From the NCBI GenBank assembly GCA_029582165.1, contig CM055871.1, positions 54,962,112-55,026,111 on the forward strand: a DNA stretch of 64,000 bases. The letters run 5' to 3'. Position numbers and translations under genes: made by a program. The notes beneath the pieces were generated by a model. That model did no database searches. It was not told the DNA's origin and saw only the letters and a list, made by a program, of their open reading frames with translations. Shown one piece after another: positions 48,578 to 61,307 of this stretch. Position 1 is the first letter of the stretch. Each line of letters opens with the position of its first letter. Source of the stretch: Portulaca oleracea (Eukaryota > Streptophyta > Magnoliopsida > Caryophyllales > Portulacaceae).

Positions 48578-49264
48578 ATCCCCCGCTATTTCAAGAGTAT
48601 GTAAAACCCTTGAAATAACTTTACTTAAGGAGCTTATACACCCGCTATTTGAGATAAACCTTAACCTGTAATCACTAGAGAAACTCACAAAACATATGCC
48701 TAATGAAAAGTAGATTGTTCTTTGAACTTTTCATTTAGTGTAAATGAGCCAAAATTGAATCCAAATCACAAAGTAGACATAGCTTTGAACTTTGGATTTA
48801 TATTGACCAACTATACTCATAACACACATACATTTTAAATATTGAGTGTAAATACCTTGACACTATTATCCGGCCTTGTGTCATTATCCTTCATAAGTGT
48901 TTCGGAATTTTAGCTCATAGTTCCTTTATGCGGCCACACATAACACTTACATAGGTAAACTTTGTAATATACCACCCCTATAATTAAGTTTTCCACAAAG
49001 TTTACTAAGAGTGTTACTACTCAACCTTTTGTCATTACAGTTTTCCAAGCATCACTTGACCTTGGGATAAAATTTTGATGCTTCCTACTAATTAAGACAA
49101 CTTCATACTCATTTGAACTTTAGAAATTGGTGGTACTCCAATTCGTAAAGTTGAGTCTTTGTTGTGATTAGTAGAAATTTTAGTTACACTTAAACACATC
49201 CCCTTTGAAGTGCCTTTTATCAAATCTCTAGACAACCCTTTGGTTAAAGGATCGGCTAGGTTTT
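48578..49264 (-). pseudogene. Copia RNase H end and 3' untranslated region
   Basis: From 49264 leftward the minus strand reads LADPLTKGLSRDLIKGTSKG, the conserved C-terminal end of copia RNase H, and then the non-coding stretch up to the polypurine tract. The frame continues from the right-hand piece at 52421-52680 once the nested Ty3 element is removed. Confidence 0.88.
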
Positions 49265-50894
49265 TGGCACTCATCAAGCTCAACCAATCACCCTTAATCA
49301 CTGAATGAGACAAGAAGGCACATGTTAAGCATGAAACTAGGTAAGATTGAAGAGCAAACTCACTTTTTGGGAATGTGGAAACACTCCTCTCATGTGTTTA
49401 AATATGAAAAATCATTAAAGGTTCGCTCAAATACTCAAACCAAAGCCACAACCAACCACGTACTTGCTAAGAATCTCAACTCTCCACCGCAATTCGCAAA
49501 GCAACAATGACAATCAAGAGGACTTTCAAGGGTTGTAACGGGGCTAGGGTTAAGGGTAAGGAGTGGATAATATTTGGGAATTGTGGAGCTAAAAGCCAAA
49601 GCTTGAAATTATTCCGCACCAATTCAATATACATTCACTCTCACCACTTAAAAATCAATCCAAATCAACCCCACAATCAATTGGAAACTTGCCTCAAAAC
49701 AAAACAAAAGAAACACAATGTCAAACACTTTATTCTCTTTTTTTTTCATTTTTCGGAATTTTTCTTATTTTTCTTATTTTTTCTTTTTTTCTCTTTTTTT
49801 TCGATATAAACACACACACTTATATTCAACTCTCTAGGCAAGCTCCAATTCCAACCAACAACCTCAATGTACATAAATGGGGAATCAAACCAATATTTAC
49901 AACTTAAATCAATCCCCATCACAAACCAAACCACAAAAGTACCACAATCAACCCAACTTCATACTCAAAACATTTCAAGCAATGACTTAAGGGTAGGAAT
50001 TATATAATGGGCCAAGACATATAATGTGGGTCAAGAAAAGAAATGGTCAAGGCAAGAAAGGGGCTAACTAAGGACATTCTGATATAAACGGGTGGCCAAG
50101 GCTTGCGGGTTCAAATCCTAATGCCTCTATCATCTTGTCAATGTACAACGCATAGCAATTCCAAGGAGATGCAAAGCAAATGAAGGAGGATGCCACAATG
50201 GTGAGTCACTCATGGAAATAAGACCAATAAAAATGATTAGTCTTTTCTTTTAGGCTTATGTGGACTCACGGGTAGCGCTCAACAATCATTACCCAGTTTA
50301 AAAGATATACATATGCACAACTCACTCTTAAAATAGTGACAAAAGGCAATCAGTCTCATTATCCTAGCACAATTCTCACAACATTTACCTTCACAACTCA
50401 TATCAATTCACAGTCTTTCACAAACGGGCTATACAAGATCAAATCAAGTCAAAAGAAAGCTATCTCGCCTAATCCTAAATCAAACTCTTTTTTCTTTTTT
50501 CTTTTTAAAATTTTCAAATTTCCAAATGTTTTCTGATTTTTTTTTAATTTTCACAAACAAATTTTTTTTTTTGCAACACTCAAAATGAAAATAAGAAAAT
50601 AAGAAAACGAAAACAAACTATGAAAAGAAGAAATCAAAAACTAAATGCAAATCTAACGGATGCAACTTGGTGGATGCAGCTTTTTACAAGTGAAACTAAA
50701 CTAGAAAAACAAAGAAAATCAAATCAAAACAAAATAAAAAGACTCAAAACATGACTCAATACTCATAAAACGATTCAAAACACATATATCCACAAAATTT
50801 ACACAAATCCCCCCATGCTTGAACCGAGCATTGTCCGCAATGCAAAACATTATCAAATAAATTGCAAAAGGGGAAATAAGGAAAGATCTCACCA

Positions 50895-50953
50895 GGTTAG
50901 TATTCCCGCCTGTCACGCGGGTGACCCGGGTTCGATCCCGGGCAACGGCGCCA
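50895..50953 (+). other. Extended tRNA-Asp-derived primer region including CCA
   Basis: The text TTCCCGCCTGTCACGCGGG (anticodon arm with GTC) and GTTCGATCCCGGGCAACGG then CGCCA match about 59 bases of plant tRNA-Asp(GUC), from the D-loop to the 3' CCA. The 5' acceptor strand is absent, and nuclear tRNA genes do not encode CCA, so this is not a tRNA gene. It lies six bases from the LTR, exactly where the primer binding site must be. Confidence 0.85.
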
Positions 50954-50959
50954 AAAACT

Positions 50960-52420
50960 TGATAAGCCGCAAGTGCACGGGTGCTCGTGTAGCAAGTATC
51001 AAGGTCGATCCCACAGGGACTTTGCTAACTACACACCAAACTAGTCTCCTAGGTGATTGCTAAATCGGTCGGGTTTTAGATTGAGAATAATAATTCTAAT
51101 TCTAATCACGATCAAGGTCTAAACAAACTAATATTCACACAAACTTTTCTAATTTAATCAAGGTAAAAAGACATTCAGGGGATGAAACCTAAGTCAAATA
51201 ATGAATCAACGATGTGGATTGAACATTCATTTCATTAATTTGCACAATCAAGGTTCGATAATCGCATAGAATACTTCGCAATGAGATTTTGCCACTAGAG
51301 CGAATTGCCTAAACAAACCAAGCACCTACTTTCGTGGTTATTTTGATTTAGTCAAGGTTAAAGATCTAATTATCACAAGAACCCTAATTAAAACTTCTAT
51401 GTCTAAACAATTTTAATTAGTTTAGCCTAGGGTTTCGAGTAATCAAACTTCTCCTTTCGGTACTTCATTCAACAACCTATTTCCATGCAATTGGTGATCA
51501 AGCAAAAGCAATAACAATTCAATTCGAAGGCCAAATAGATTGAAACAAACTAAATTCATGATAATTCAATCCAACAAAGCCAATTCATCAAACAACTTCA
51601 AAGGTTCATCCCCCAAACTAAAAAGAACTACTCACTACTCATGTTCAAATCACAAAACATAACAAAATCTACCCTAGAAAGCATGAAATCTAAAAGAAAG
51701 AGAAGTAAACCGAGATGAAAATCGTTCTTCGCTTGAATGATGATCGGTGGGGACTTTTGCTCCTCCACTTCAATGGATTTCTTGAGAATCGATCTTCAAA
51801 CTTCAATAAACCCTCAATCTTCAACTAAGGATGAGTGTGGATGGATGTGTGGAGGAAGGGATGGATGATGGTAGAGATGGAGATGGATGGAATGGAGGAT
51901 GGTGGAATGATGCTTTTTTTTCTCAAAAACAGCCGGAAATGTGATAATATAGGCAAATTGCAACTCGAAACCACCGAAAACGAAGAGACACGGGCGACAC
52001 GGACCGTGCCAAGGGTGACACGGACCGTGCCCCTAGTGACACGGACCGCGCCTCCCAGGCACTACCCGTGTCGCTTCTCTGCACAAATTTCTTCAGGTTC
52101 TGACCATAGGCACGACCCGTGCCCTTCCTGTAGGCACCCGTGCCACTGCAGATTTGGGCCTAGGAGCTCTTTGGGCCATTGTTTGGGCCTTGGGTGATCC
52201 AACTTCACACTTCTTGGTCCTTTATGCATATAACTTGGATCTACACTTGATTTTTGGCTCGGTTTACATCGATTCTTCACAAATTACCTACAAAACTCAC
52301 CAAACTCCAAACCAAGTGTAAAATGGGAAATTCGGGCGTAAAATAATATAATCGTGTCAAATATTCCCCAAATTCACATCAAAACAACCAAGTGTTCATA
52401 TATACAAGAAGCACTTATCA
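50960..52420 (-). mobile_element. LTR of the nested Ty3 element
   Basis: 1461 bp, starting TGATAAGCCGCAAGTGCACG and ending GCACTTATCA; the terminal TGATAAG and CTTATCA are inverted. Around 51990-52140 there are repeats of ACACGGACCGTGCC. Confidence 0.85.
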
Positions 52421-52680
52421 GTTTTCCTTTGATTTGATACATCTTAAAGTCACTACTCCATCCCTTATAAGTTGATGTATATAAGCATGTCTCAAACCAA
52501 TGTGCCTTGACTTGCCATTGTAACATGACTATACACAACATCAATAGTAGTTTTGCTATCACAATGAATTGTGATTGGCGCCATTGGCTTATACCAAACA
52601 CGTATTTCCAATAATAAGTTCTTTAACCATTTTGCTTCCTTACAAGGAGCGTATAATGCCACATAACCAAACAGTTCAAA
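52421..52680 (-). pseudogene. Copia RNase H, upstream piece
   Basis: The minus strand reads YVALYAPCKEAKWLKNLLLE, then ITIHCDSKTT, the catalytic core of copia RNase H, then after a frameshift GKSRHIGLRHAYIHQLIRDG up to SKEN at the nested element's border. The rest of pol is missing: at about 52680 the sequence switches back to peptide-array repeat. Confidence 0.88.
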
Positions 52681-52901
52681 ATTGAAATAATCACCCATTA
52701 TAAAAGTTTCCTAATTGGTAAGGCACATGACTCATAATTACACAAAGAGTAATTCACATACTTCTACCAATCAAATAATTGATTATTATATGATAAACCA
52801 TGTAATACCTACCTATATATGTCTACCAAAGTTATAAAATTTTCAAGATAAATTCATAAAATATTTATTATAAAAAGTCAATGTAAATTTGTCAATATTA
52901 T
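52681..52901 (+). repeat. Array fragment
   Basis: A short copy of the unit start (AGTTCAAAATTGAAATAATC ... TTTGTCAATATTATT), interrupted at both ends by mobile elements. Confidence 0.75.
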
Positions 52902-53755
52902 TGTAACACCCTCGTAAAACAATCTTAATAATTAACGGTCAACGTAACGCTGACCAACGATTTAACAACGGAAAAGTCCAAGAAAAGAAAACGGGCGTCA
53001 CTGTCGTATCTCCGAAAAAGTACAAGGCAAGAATAAAGATCAACTGAACAAGCCAATACTTCGAATTAAAACTTAACAACCTTGTGGTTTCAAATTAATA
53101 TAAAGAAAACTACTAAAAGATTTCATGTCTAATTAACACAACTAAACTCTTTATTCAACACAATAAACTCTAACGATCATCCTCACTTGCTAAAACTCAT
53201 TCCAGCATAGAATTCTCCACCTGAAAGCAAAACATTTAAAATATGAGGACTCAATAATGTCTAGCTACCCCTAACTGTTAAAACAATTTAAAATCCATTT
53301 CAATTCATTTTTGAGGGAAAAGTGAACAAGTCAAATCTTTTCGAAAACAACTTTCTTTCCCAACCAACCATAACATATTTCCGATTTTTTAAGCGGGCAG
53401 ACCTTGCTTATTTGGCCCTCAAAGTCAAAACTTCACAATAATCATATAGCAAACTCATCATAATCTCAATCTCGATATCAATCTCAATCAATCACAATCT
53501 CAATCATACGGATGACCATCCATTTCATACACATGCATATAACTAACCACGGTGAAGTTGCACTTATCAGACATCCCTGATCTCTTCACAACCTCCTACA
53601 AGATGCCGAGAACCTGGTTTTTGGGGGTGTTGCACGAACCCGTATTTACATCACATTTGAATTATTATTCAGGTTTAATATCACACCTTTCTAGGCTCAA
53701 ACAATCCAATCCCAATTTCCAAACCATTTCCAAATCGCACGGGTTGAGGCCTAGT
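52902..53755 (+). mobile_element. LTR-like sequence (TGTAACACCC start) ending in a Helitron-like tail
   Basis: It starts TGTAACACCCTCGTAAAAC, as many Ty3 chromovirus LTRs do, inserted in the array text AATATTATT. No coding region follows. At the right, CGCACGGGTTGAGGCCTAG is followed by TAATAA; this is half of a Helitron 3' hairpin with the terminal CTAG. The limits of the two elements are not resolved. Confidence 0.45.
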
Positions 53756-55394
53756 AATAACAATAATAATCTTATGTAATTATAATTGAAAATTTTATGG
53801 GTCCCATCAAATGGTAAAACATTACCGTAATGAATTAAAAAAGATAATTCCAATTTTTCCCCAATTTCGATTTATTTATCAAATACCTTACTCGATCAAT
53901 ATAACTGAAACAGTTCAAAATTGAAATCATCACCTAGTATAATTGATTTATAGTTTCCTAATTGGTCATGCACATGACTCCTAATTACACAAAGAGTAAT
54001 TCACAGACTTCTACCAAACCATGTAATACCTATTTATATATGTCTACCAAAGTTATAAGATTTTGAAGATAAATTCATAAAAATATTTATTATAAAAAGT
54101 CAGTGTAAATTTGTCAAAATTATTCTAAAATTCATTAATATTATCAATTTTTTTTTTATAAAAGTTCCTCATTTAAAAATTGACATATTCTACCATGATG
54201 TACAATAAAATTTGTGATTAGGGCGTAGCAAAATATTTTATTCACATTTTCCATTTCTTTTGATGTTCAAAACCCCACCCTTTCAATTTCGTTTATCAAA
54301 ATTGACCATAAAAAGATTTTGTTTTAAAAATCCAAGAAAACTGCATATCAAATCTCTTTATCACCATCAACAATTATAAACACTCTATTAATATCTTCTA
54401 TCGTACTATAACCTTAACTCCACCAAAATTTTAGCCAACCCTACCGTAGTAGCAATTTTGGTAGAACCCTAACACATAAAAATGTCTTTCTATAATTATC
54501 ATTAGTTATAACTAATTACACAACTAATCACAAATGTGTTTTCATAACTGTAGTCCAAAGCTAAAAATATATATCTATTACTATAACATTAACTCCACCA
54601 AAACTTTAGTCAACCCTACTGTAATAGCAACTTTGATAGAACCCTAACAAATAAAAATGCATTTTCATAATTATCATCGGTTGTAATTACGCAAATAAAA
54701 ATGTGTTTTAATAATTGTAGTCCAAAGCTAAAAATATATATCCATTACTATTATAACATTAACTCCAACAAAACTTTAGCCAACCCTACTGTAATAGCAA
54801 CTTTGGTAGAACCCTAACAAAAAAAAAATACATTTTCATAATTATCATTAGTTATAATTACACAAATAAAAATGTGTTTTCATAATCGTACGTAGTCCAA
54901 AGCTAAAAATATATATCCATGACTATAATTATAATGTCTGATAAATTTATCAAGAATTAGAATAGAATTGTACATTTTTACTAAAGCTCTTCACCTACAT
55001 ATATTTTTTATTTTTATGTATTTTCGTTTGAACAATTTTCCGTATTTTTCATTTAATTATATAATTTATGTTGTGGTCTTTTTAATTTATATATACAATA
55101 ATAATTCATGTTAATTGCGATTGATATATATACCAGTTACTACTTTAGAAATAGTTTGTGTTTTTACTTGTTTTGGTTGAAAATATAATTATTGTAAGGA
55201 TAGATGTGGAATAATATCAATAGTTGATTTTCTTTCTAATATACCATTCTCGAATATTCAATTTTGTTATCAATTATTATTATTTTTCTTTTAGATCATA
55301 TCATAATAAGTATGTAATACAATGTTACCTCATTAGGGTAGATTTCCCTAAAGATTTCCTCTAAATTTTGATTTAGTGACACAAAATTATCGAC
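53756..55394 (+). repeat. Array unit upstream of peptide gene 4
   Basis: Close copy of the other units, with three subrepeats at about 54410-54930. It contains the empty version of the copia target site: ATCATCACCTAGTATAATTG near 53926. Confidence 0.85.
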
Positions 55395-55402
55395 TATAAA
55401 TA
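55395..55402 (+). promoter_or_regulatory. TATA box of peptide gene 4
   Basis: TATAAATA lies 68 bases before the ATG. Confidence 0.75.
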
Positions 55403-55462
55403 TATGTACTCAATCACCACCTTGGAAAAACAAAGAACAAAAGTAAGAATTGAAAGAGCACA

Positions 55463-55877
55463 ATGACAACAACCAAGTCAGGATTCACAATTGTTCTTTG
55501 TTTTTTGATAACTCTCGCCCTTCTTACCGTTGCACAATGTGAGTTGTTAATTTACAGTAGAACAACATTTTATACCATTATTTTAGTTTCTTTTTGCATC
55601 ATAATATGCTGATATTTCTTTAATGAAATGAATCACACATATAATTATGCTTTATTCAATTTTGACAGGTGATTATTTTCCAGTAAGAGATAATATTAAT
55701 GGGAAAGAGATAAAGACAAATTACAATGACAACAAAAATATGATAAATGGAGACAATTGCACCACCAAACAGCTTTGTGCAGATAAAAAGAATATATGTT
55801 ATTGTTGCAGAAATGGGCACCTTATAGTATATTGTTCTGTCAATCAAGATGAATGCTTTAAATATTGTCGTGTATAA
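55463..55877 (+). CDS. Small secreted cysteine-rich peptide, copy 4 (A type)
   Basis: Two exons, 55463-55538 and 55669-55877, give 94 residues with normal splice sites. The signal peptide is MTTTKSGFTIVLCFLITLAL then LTVAQ; the mature part starts CDYFPVRDN. The cysteine spacing is the same as copy 1 and the tail ends YCRV, so it is the sister of copy 1; differences fall mainly in the last 40 residues. Predicted secreted; function unknown. Confidence 0.85.
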
Positions 55878-56321
55878 AATAACTAGTTTGTGTTTTCTCT
55901 TTTCGCGGTACGTACGTGAAAATATTATTGTTAGGAAATGGAATAAGATTAATAATTATTTTCTTGCTGATATACATTTGCTCCAATGTTAAGTTTGATT
56001 ATTTATTTTTTTTTATCATTGATTAATGATGGGTTCTTGAATAGTTTGTGTTTTTTTTCTTTTCGCGGTACGTGAAAAGAACAGATTGAGTAGCGAATAG
56101 TTGTTTATTTAACGGATAGCTGCTAAGGTAGTGGATAGCTGATTTATATTAGCGGATAGCTGATAACTGTTAAAATAAATATCTATAAAGAATGTGTTTG
56201 GTAAAATCAGATGTTAGAGTAGTTGATTAATGTGAAATGACTAGAAATGACAAATCTCTTATTGTAGTGGTTATTATTATTCTATCATCATCATCATCAT
56301 CATCATTATTGTTATTAATTA
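55878..56321. repeat. Downstream flank of peptide gene 4
   Basis: Same layout as after copy 1, including the doubled TTTTCGCGGTACG motif (near 55900 and 56060). Confidence 0.65.
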
Positions 56322-56568
56322 CTCTCTTCGCCACAAAAGATTTGTCGATGTTTGACTAATGAGGTAGAACATTTAAATTTTTTTATCATTAATTTATCAA
56401 ATATAGATAAAACTAGAATTGTTAGATTTGTAATGAAAAATACCCTTACTTCAACATAATTTTACAAATCTCAGCAACCTAAAACGTGAAAGTTTATTGA
56501 TCAAAGTGTTGCATCAAATACCATCAAAATAAAATGAGACAATTTTTTTAGATGGAGGAAGTATTATA
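56322..56568. mobile_element. Stowaway-like MITE, sister of 25357-25600
   Basis: Same ends (ACTCTCTTCGCCAC and GGAGGAAGTA) and same position relative to the A-type gene. Confidence 0.65.
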
Positions 56569-56585
56569 ACAATAACAATAATAAC

Positions 56586-56636
<51 letters not shown>

Positions 56637-56812
56637 TTGTAGTGAGGTACACATGGCAAGTTGTTTTTGGTTCAATAAATATATTGCCTAAGAATTATGT
56701 AGTCTTGGGTAGATATGGAAACCATTCATCAAACGCTTCTCATGAGTGCTTTGACATTACTCATTGTAACGTCTGTGAATTTATCAAAAACGCTCGTCTA
56801 AACGCTACCTGT
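56569..56812. repeat. AAT microsatellite and array flank
   Basis: AAT repeats to about 56634, then the block GTAGTGAGGTACACATGGC, shared with about 26228 and 62427. It breaks off at CGCTACCTGTT. Confidence 0.8.
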
Positions 56813-57859
56813 TTGAAATAACCCCATAGGTAGGGGGTGAATAGGGTTATATAAAATGAATTTCTGCACTTAATCAACACAATAGGGTTAATAGCACTTT
56901 TATAAACTGAATAATACTTCTTTATTGAATGAATTAAAGTGCTAAAGGAAAAGGAGGTTACAACTTTAAACTCTTTTCATCTACAATTTTGAGCAATCAA
57001 CATCATAATTGTCGCACTTCAACATATTCTCCTTAATTGAGTACAATTCGCAGTCCATACGCTCAAGTTATCTTCGATAAGGCAAGTCACAAGTCATTAT
57101 TATATAGATTTTCAGACCTATTTAGGTCTTCTTCGATTGCATTCACTGTTGTTGACGTATTCAAAAACTTTGAATTCTGCAGATTCAATTTACATCATCG
57201 TATTTGACATAATTGATTACCATTCACACTTCATACTCTCATGTTATCATCTTTAAGGTAAGTCACATGTTACTATTATATGGTTTTAAAAACCAGTTTA
57301 AAAGTCTGTTTTGATTGCATTCACTGTATTTAACTATTCAATCACTTTGAATTATGCAGATTGATTTAATCAGTGACATTACACTAAATCAAATAAGGTA
57401 CATACTATTATACCCTGATAAGTTTGTTGTTTAATATGAAACTTTTCATTCTCCTTTGTTTATTTAATTTTTAATCTCCACTCTTTATTTTCCTTTGTGT
57501 ATTTCATTGCTTTGTACCCTCCCATGTAAATTAGATAGAAATAATTACTTTGGCAGTTGAGTTACCTTTCTGATGTAGCTCCAATTTGAAGTCAATGATT
57601 GCACGAGCCATCACCGCAAATCCCATAGGGTTCTCCCCCCAAACCGTAATGTTCTTACTCTCCACACCATTATTCACTAGTCCACACCCCATATTACAAT
57701 AGATTTACAAAAGAAAATACATACATCACAATTGTTACATCATTAAAATTACATACACAAAACCAAACTACCTAATTCTCTATCGCATCCACTAACTTGA
57801 TAGCCAACAAAAACATAAACCATGGAATCCAAAAAATAATCTATATATTCTAAAAGAAG
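56813..57859. other. Unassigned, probably transposon-derived
   Basis: The sequence begins TGAAATAACCCCATAGG with AGGGGGTGAATAGGG, phrases seen in plant retroelement ends. Two similar segments around 57050-57190 and 57230-57370 repeat TTGAATT(C/A)TGCAGATT. No gene is seen. Confidence 0.35.
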
Positions 57860-58700
57860 AGAATAATTAAAAAATAGATTTTCAAAAAATATGCATATTC
57901 TAAAATATTTATTGGCCGGTTTTTCGAGTTTAGGGATATTAATTAAATTTTAGATACATCTAATTAAGAAAAAAAACCCTCTAAAGGTTCAACAGATTAG
58001 AACCAAAACAGACCAAATCAAATCCTAGCAATTTCAAATAACTAACCAAAATTTTAATCATAAACTTAACAAATCCATATCATAAACCCTAACCATGACT
58101 TCTAAAAAATAAATATATTCTAAAACATTCATTGATGGGTTTGTAGGGTTTAGGGATATTACATAGATTTTAAATAAGAACCTCTATGTAAATTACAATT
58201 TTTAGCAACAAATTTTGAATAATTAAAAAATAAATTTTCAAAAAATATGCATATTCTAAAATATTTATTGATCAGTTTTCAGGGTTTAGGGATATTAATT
58301 AAAATTTAGACATTTATGTAAATTACAATTTCTAACAAAAAGATAAGGGAAAAATATCCAAAGGACCAACATAAAAAAACCAAAACAGACCATGTTTACA
58401 AATTATAATAACAAAGTCAGAATAGGATAAAAATACAGTCACATACCACTTATATTACAATAAGGACACATTATCATAGATAAACATAAGAAAAATTACA
58501 TAGATTTTAGATAACTCTATGTAAATAACACTTCCTAGCATGCAAATTTTGAATTATTAAAAAACTGATTTTCAAAAAATGTAAAGCCTCTGAAATAATT
58601 ATTGACTGTTTTTCATGGTTTGGGGATATTAATTAAATTTTAGATATATCTACGTAAATAACAATTTCTAAGAAAAAGATAAGAAACCATTGAATCCAAA
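57860..58700. repeat. Degenerate tandem repeat, four copies of about 230 bp
   Basis: The phrases ATTTTCAAAAAATATGCAT, ATTCTAAAATATTTATTG, GGGTTTAGGGATATTA and AATTACAATTTCTAAC recur in order near 57870, 58110, 58220 and 58560. Confidence 0.7.
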
Positions 58701-58712
58701 AAATAATCTATC

Positions 58713-58746
<34 letters not shown>

Positions 58747-59363
58747 GGGAAATTGGATTATAATAATATGAACTTTTGGCCATATAAGACTTAATAATAC
58801 GAACTTTCGATTTGGTTCTGAATAATACGAACTTTGACCCCCTATTACCCCCAGTAACACGCCACCGAGTTAAGATTAACTTAATTCGGTGGTATGCTGA
58901 CGTGGCGGCGGAGGAAGGGTATTGACTTTTTTTAATTTTGCCATATCATCTAAAATTTGTCGACATCATAATTCCCATTTTTTTCTTTTTCTCTCCTCTA
59001 ACCCCTCTCTCTCCTCCCCAATTCCAAGTCGTCCTCCAATGGCTTCTGTAGCTGCAACTGGCAGAATGCTCCAACTCCAACTCCACCGTTATCTTCAACC
59101 CTCTCTCCTCCCGCCATGTCTGACCTCTCTTCCATACCTACACAGACACCCACACCCTCCTCTCTAAACCCTAATCACTCGGAATTGGAGATTGTCCAGA
59201 AAATTCGAATCAAAATCAAACTCATCTCAAACCCTTCGACCACCACAAACCTTCCCAGCCCAGAATCAACTACCATCCATCACCATTTCCACCCCTGGAG
59301 AGCTTTGGCATACTTCAGATTATCCTTGTCCAGAAAATTTGAATCAAAATCAACCACCAAAAT

Positions 59364-59980
59364 TGTTAGACCTGGCTCAGATACCCTTGTGGGGCTCTGA
59401 TGCCAGTCGTTCGGATCGAGGTAAAATATAAGGCCTAGTATTTGCATCGGAAGATAAATTATCAAGATGTATAAATTGAGAAGTAATATAACAAGATCAG
59501 TAATTAAAATAGAGAGTATAAAGACACACAATTTATGTGGAAACCCAAATCGGGAAAAACCACGGACGGCAACGGAGCAATAATCCACTAGTATAAGGGG
59601 AGAGATTACAAGATATCCCAAGGGGCTATATAACGCAAGGAGATCGATGGCCAGATCACAAGGGGTTAATAGCGCAACGGGATATACTGAAGACAAACGA
59701 ACTCTCTGAAGGACTCTCACAACCTAGGGATGGGTAAAGGTGAAGAATGCTCTCTGTGTGTGTTTTTCGTATGCCGTAGGTGTATAAGTTGATAACAACC
59801 TATATTTATAGGAAAAACTCCCTATAAACCTAAATTGACTCTCACTCCAATTAAATTTAGAATCTAATACAATTAGGAAACCAAACATAATAAGGAAACC
59901 TAAATAATATCCTAATACAATTAGGAAACAAATAATTGTGGGATCAAGAGATTGTGTGATTTTAGGTCACTTTCCTAACA
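59364..59980 (-). mobile_element. Solo copia LTR nested in the long-TIR element
   Basis: 617 bp with ends TGTTAGA and CCTAACA, flanked by the direct repeat AAAAT (59359-59363 and 59981-59985). No internal region is present. Minus orientation is suggested by CAGAGCC-type text near its left end and is tentative. Confidence 0.8.
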
Positions 59981-60443
59981 AAAATCAACCATAAAGAAAA
60001 CCAATTGCAGAAATTTCGTTCAACAGACTAGAATCAATGATACACAAAAAAAAATCAAAATCAAAATCAAAATCAAAGGCGAGGAACATACTTCGGATTA
60101 TCGGTGGCGGGGAACCAGGAGCGGCAAAATAGGGCATTCCGTCGGACGCCGAAGAAGAGAAAGGTGGCGGATCGACAATTATCCCTGTCCTCCGGGAGCA
60201 TCTGAAGAGCTTCGGCGAGGGTACAGTGGCGGGATGATGTTGGCTTCAAAGCTCTGAATTTGTGAGCCAAAGAAAGAGGGAGGAAGAAGAAGAGAGCTGG
60301 AATTCTGGAGAAAGAGAGAGAGAGAGATAGGAGAGAGAAAGAGAGAGGGTGGCTGACGTGGCAAGTCAAAATTGACTAGATTTATCCCTCCGCCGCCACG
60401 TCAGCATACCACCGACTTAAGTTAATCTTAACTCGGTGGCGTG

Positions 60444-60851
60444 TAGGGATGGCAATGGGTAGGGTCTGGGGCGGGTTCTGCTGGACCCGGACCCGGACCC
60501 GTCAATTTTTTTGGGACCCGGACCCGCCCCAAGACTCAATGGGTCCACGGGTCCGTGGGTCCTTAGCGGGTCCTTAATGGGTCCAACCATATTATGGATT
60601 TTTTTTACTAAATTTATTAACTTTTGGGGTTGATTTTATACTTGTATACATGTATAATAGTAGCTATTCTATTTAAAAACACATATTTTTAACACAATAA
60701 AAAGATCAAAACTTCAATATACTATGATACGGGCGAATTCTAAGTTTCTAATGCCTAAACATCACAAAAGTCATCAAGACATCAACAAAATATTACAAAA
60801 GTATCTCAAAATACAACACAACTCAAAATGTAAAAAAAAAAAAAGTTCATG

Positions 60852-60925
<74 letters not shown>

Positions 60926-61307
60926 ATAGTGGAGAATGGGATGGGCACTAGACCAGTAGTGCGGCTGTGGTGGTCTACGTGAGTCAGTGAGTGTGACTAT
61001 GTGAGACTAGGGATTTTAGTCTTTTAGATTTAGTATTTTAGTGTAGTACGGCAGAGTAGACTTGTAATTAACTAATTGGGTTTTTATTATTTTAGGAAAA
61101 TTATAAATGTTTATATTGTAACGGGTCCATGGGTAGGGTCCACGAGTCCGTGCTTGGACCCGGACCCGGACCCGGATCCATTAAATTTTCTGTAGACCCG
61201 GACCCGCCCCAAGACCCGCTGGGTCCAAAATTTTTGGACCCATACCTGTCTTAATGGGCCGGGTCCAACCGGGTCCGGACCGGGTCCAAGACCCACTGCC
61301 ATCCCTA
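60444..61307. mobile_element. Non-autonomous hAT element
   Basis: 864 bp with inverted ends TAGGGATGGCAATGGG and CCCACTGCCATCCCTA, flanked by the 8-bp duplication GTGGCGTG (60436-60443 and 61308-61315), the hAT signature. The arms are runs of GACCCGG-like repeats in opposite orientation, and a TA run lies at about 60854-60921. There is no transposase. Confidence 0.93.

Larger units (their letters stand above)
49265..52420 (-). mobile_element. Nested non-autonomous Ty3 (Tat/Athila-like) element
   Basis: This 3.2-kb block sits inside copia RNase H and is flanked by GTTTT on both sides (49260-49264 and 52421-52425), a 5-bp target duplication. Removing it restores the copia reading SKEN-LADP. 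It has an LTR at 50960-52420 in minus orientation, then a tRNA-Asp-like primer region, then about 1.6 kb without coding capacity, including the phrase GGACAATGCTCGGTTCAAGC typical of this lineage. No matching LTR is visible at the left end, which starts TGGCACTCATC. Confidence 0.75.

Noticed and set aside
50895..50953. Possible functional tRNA-Asp gene
   Set aside because: The 5' acceptor strand and part of the D-arm are missing, and CCA is encoded, so it is a retroelement primer region.
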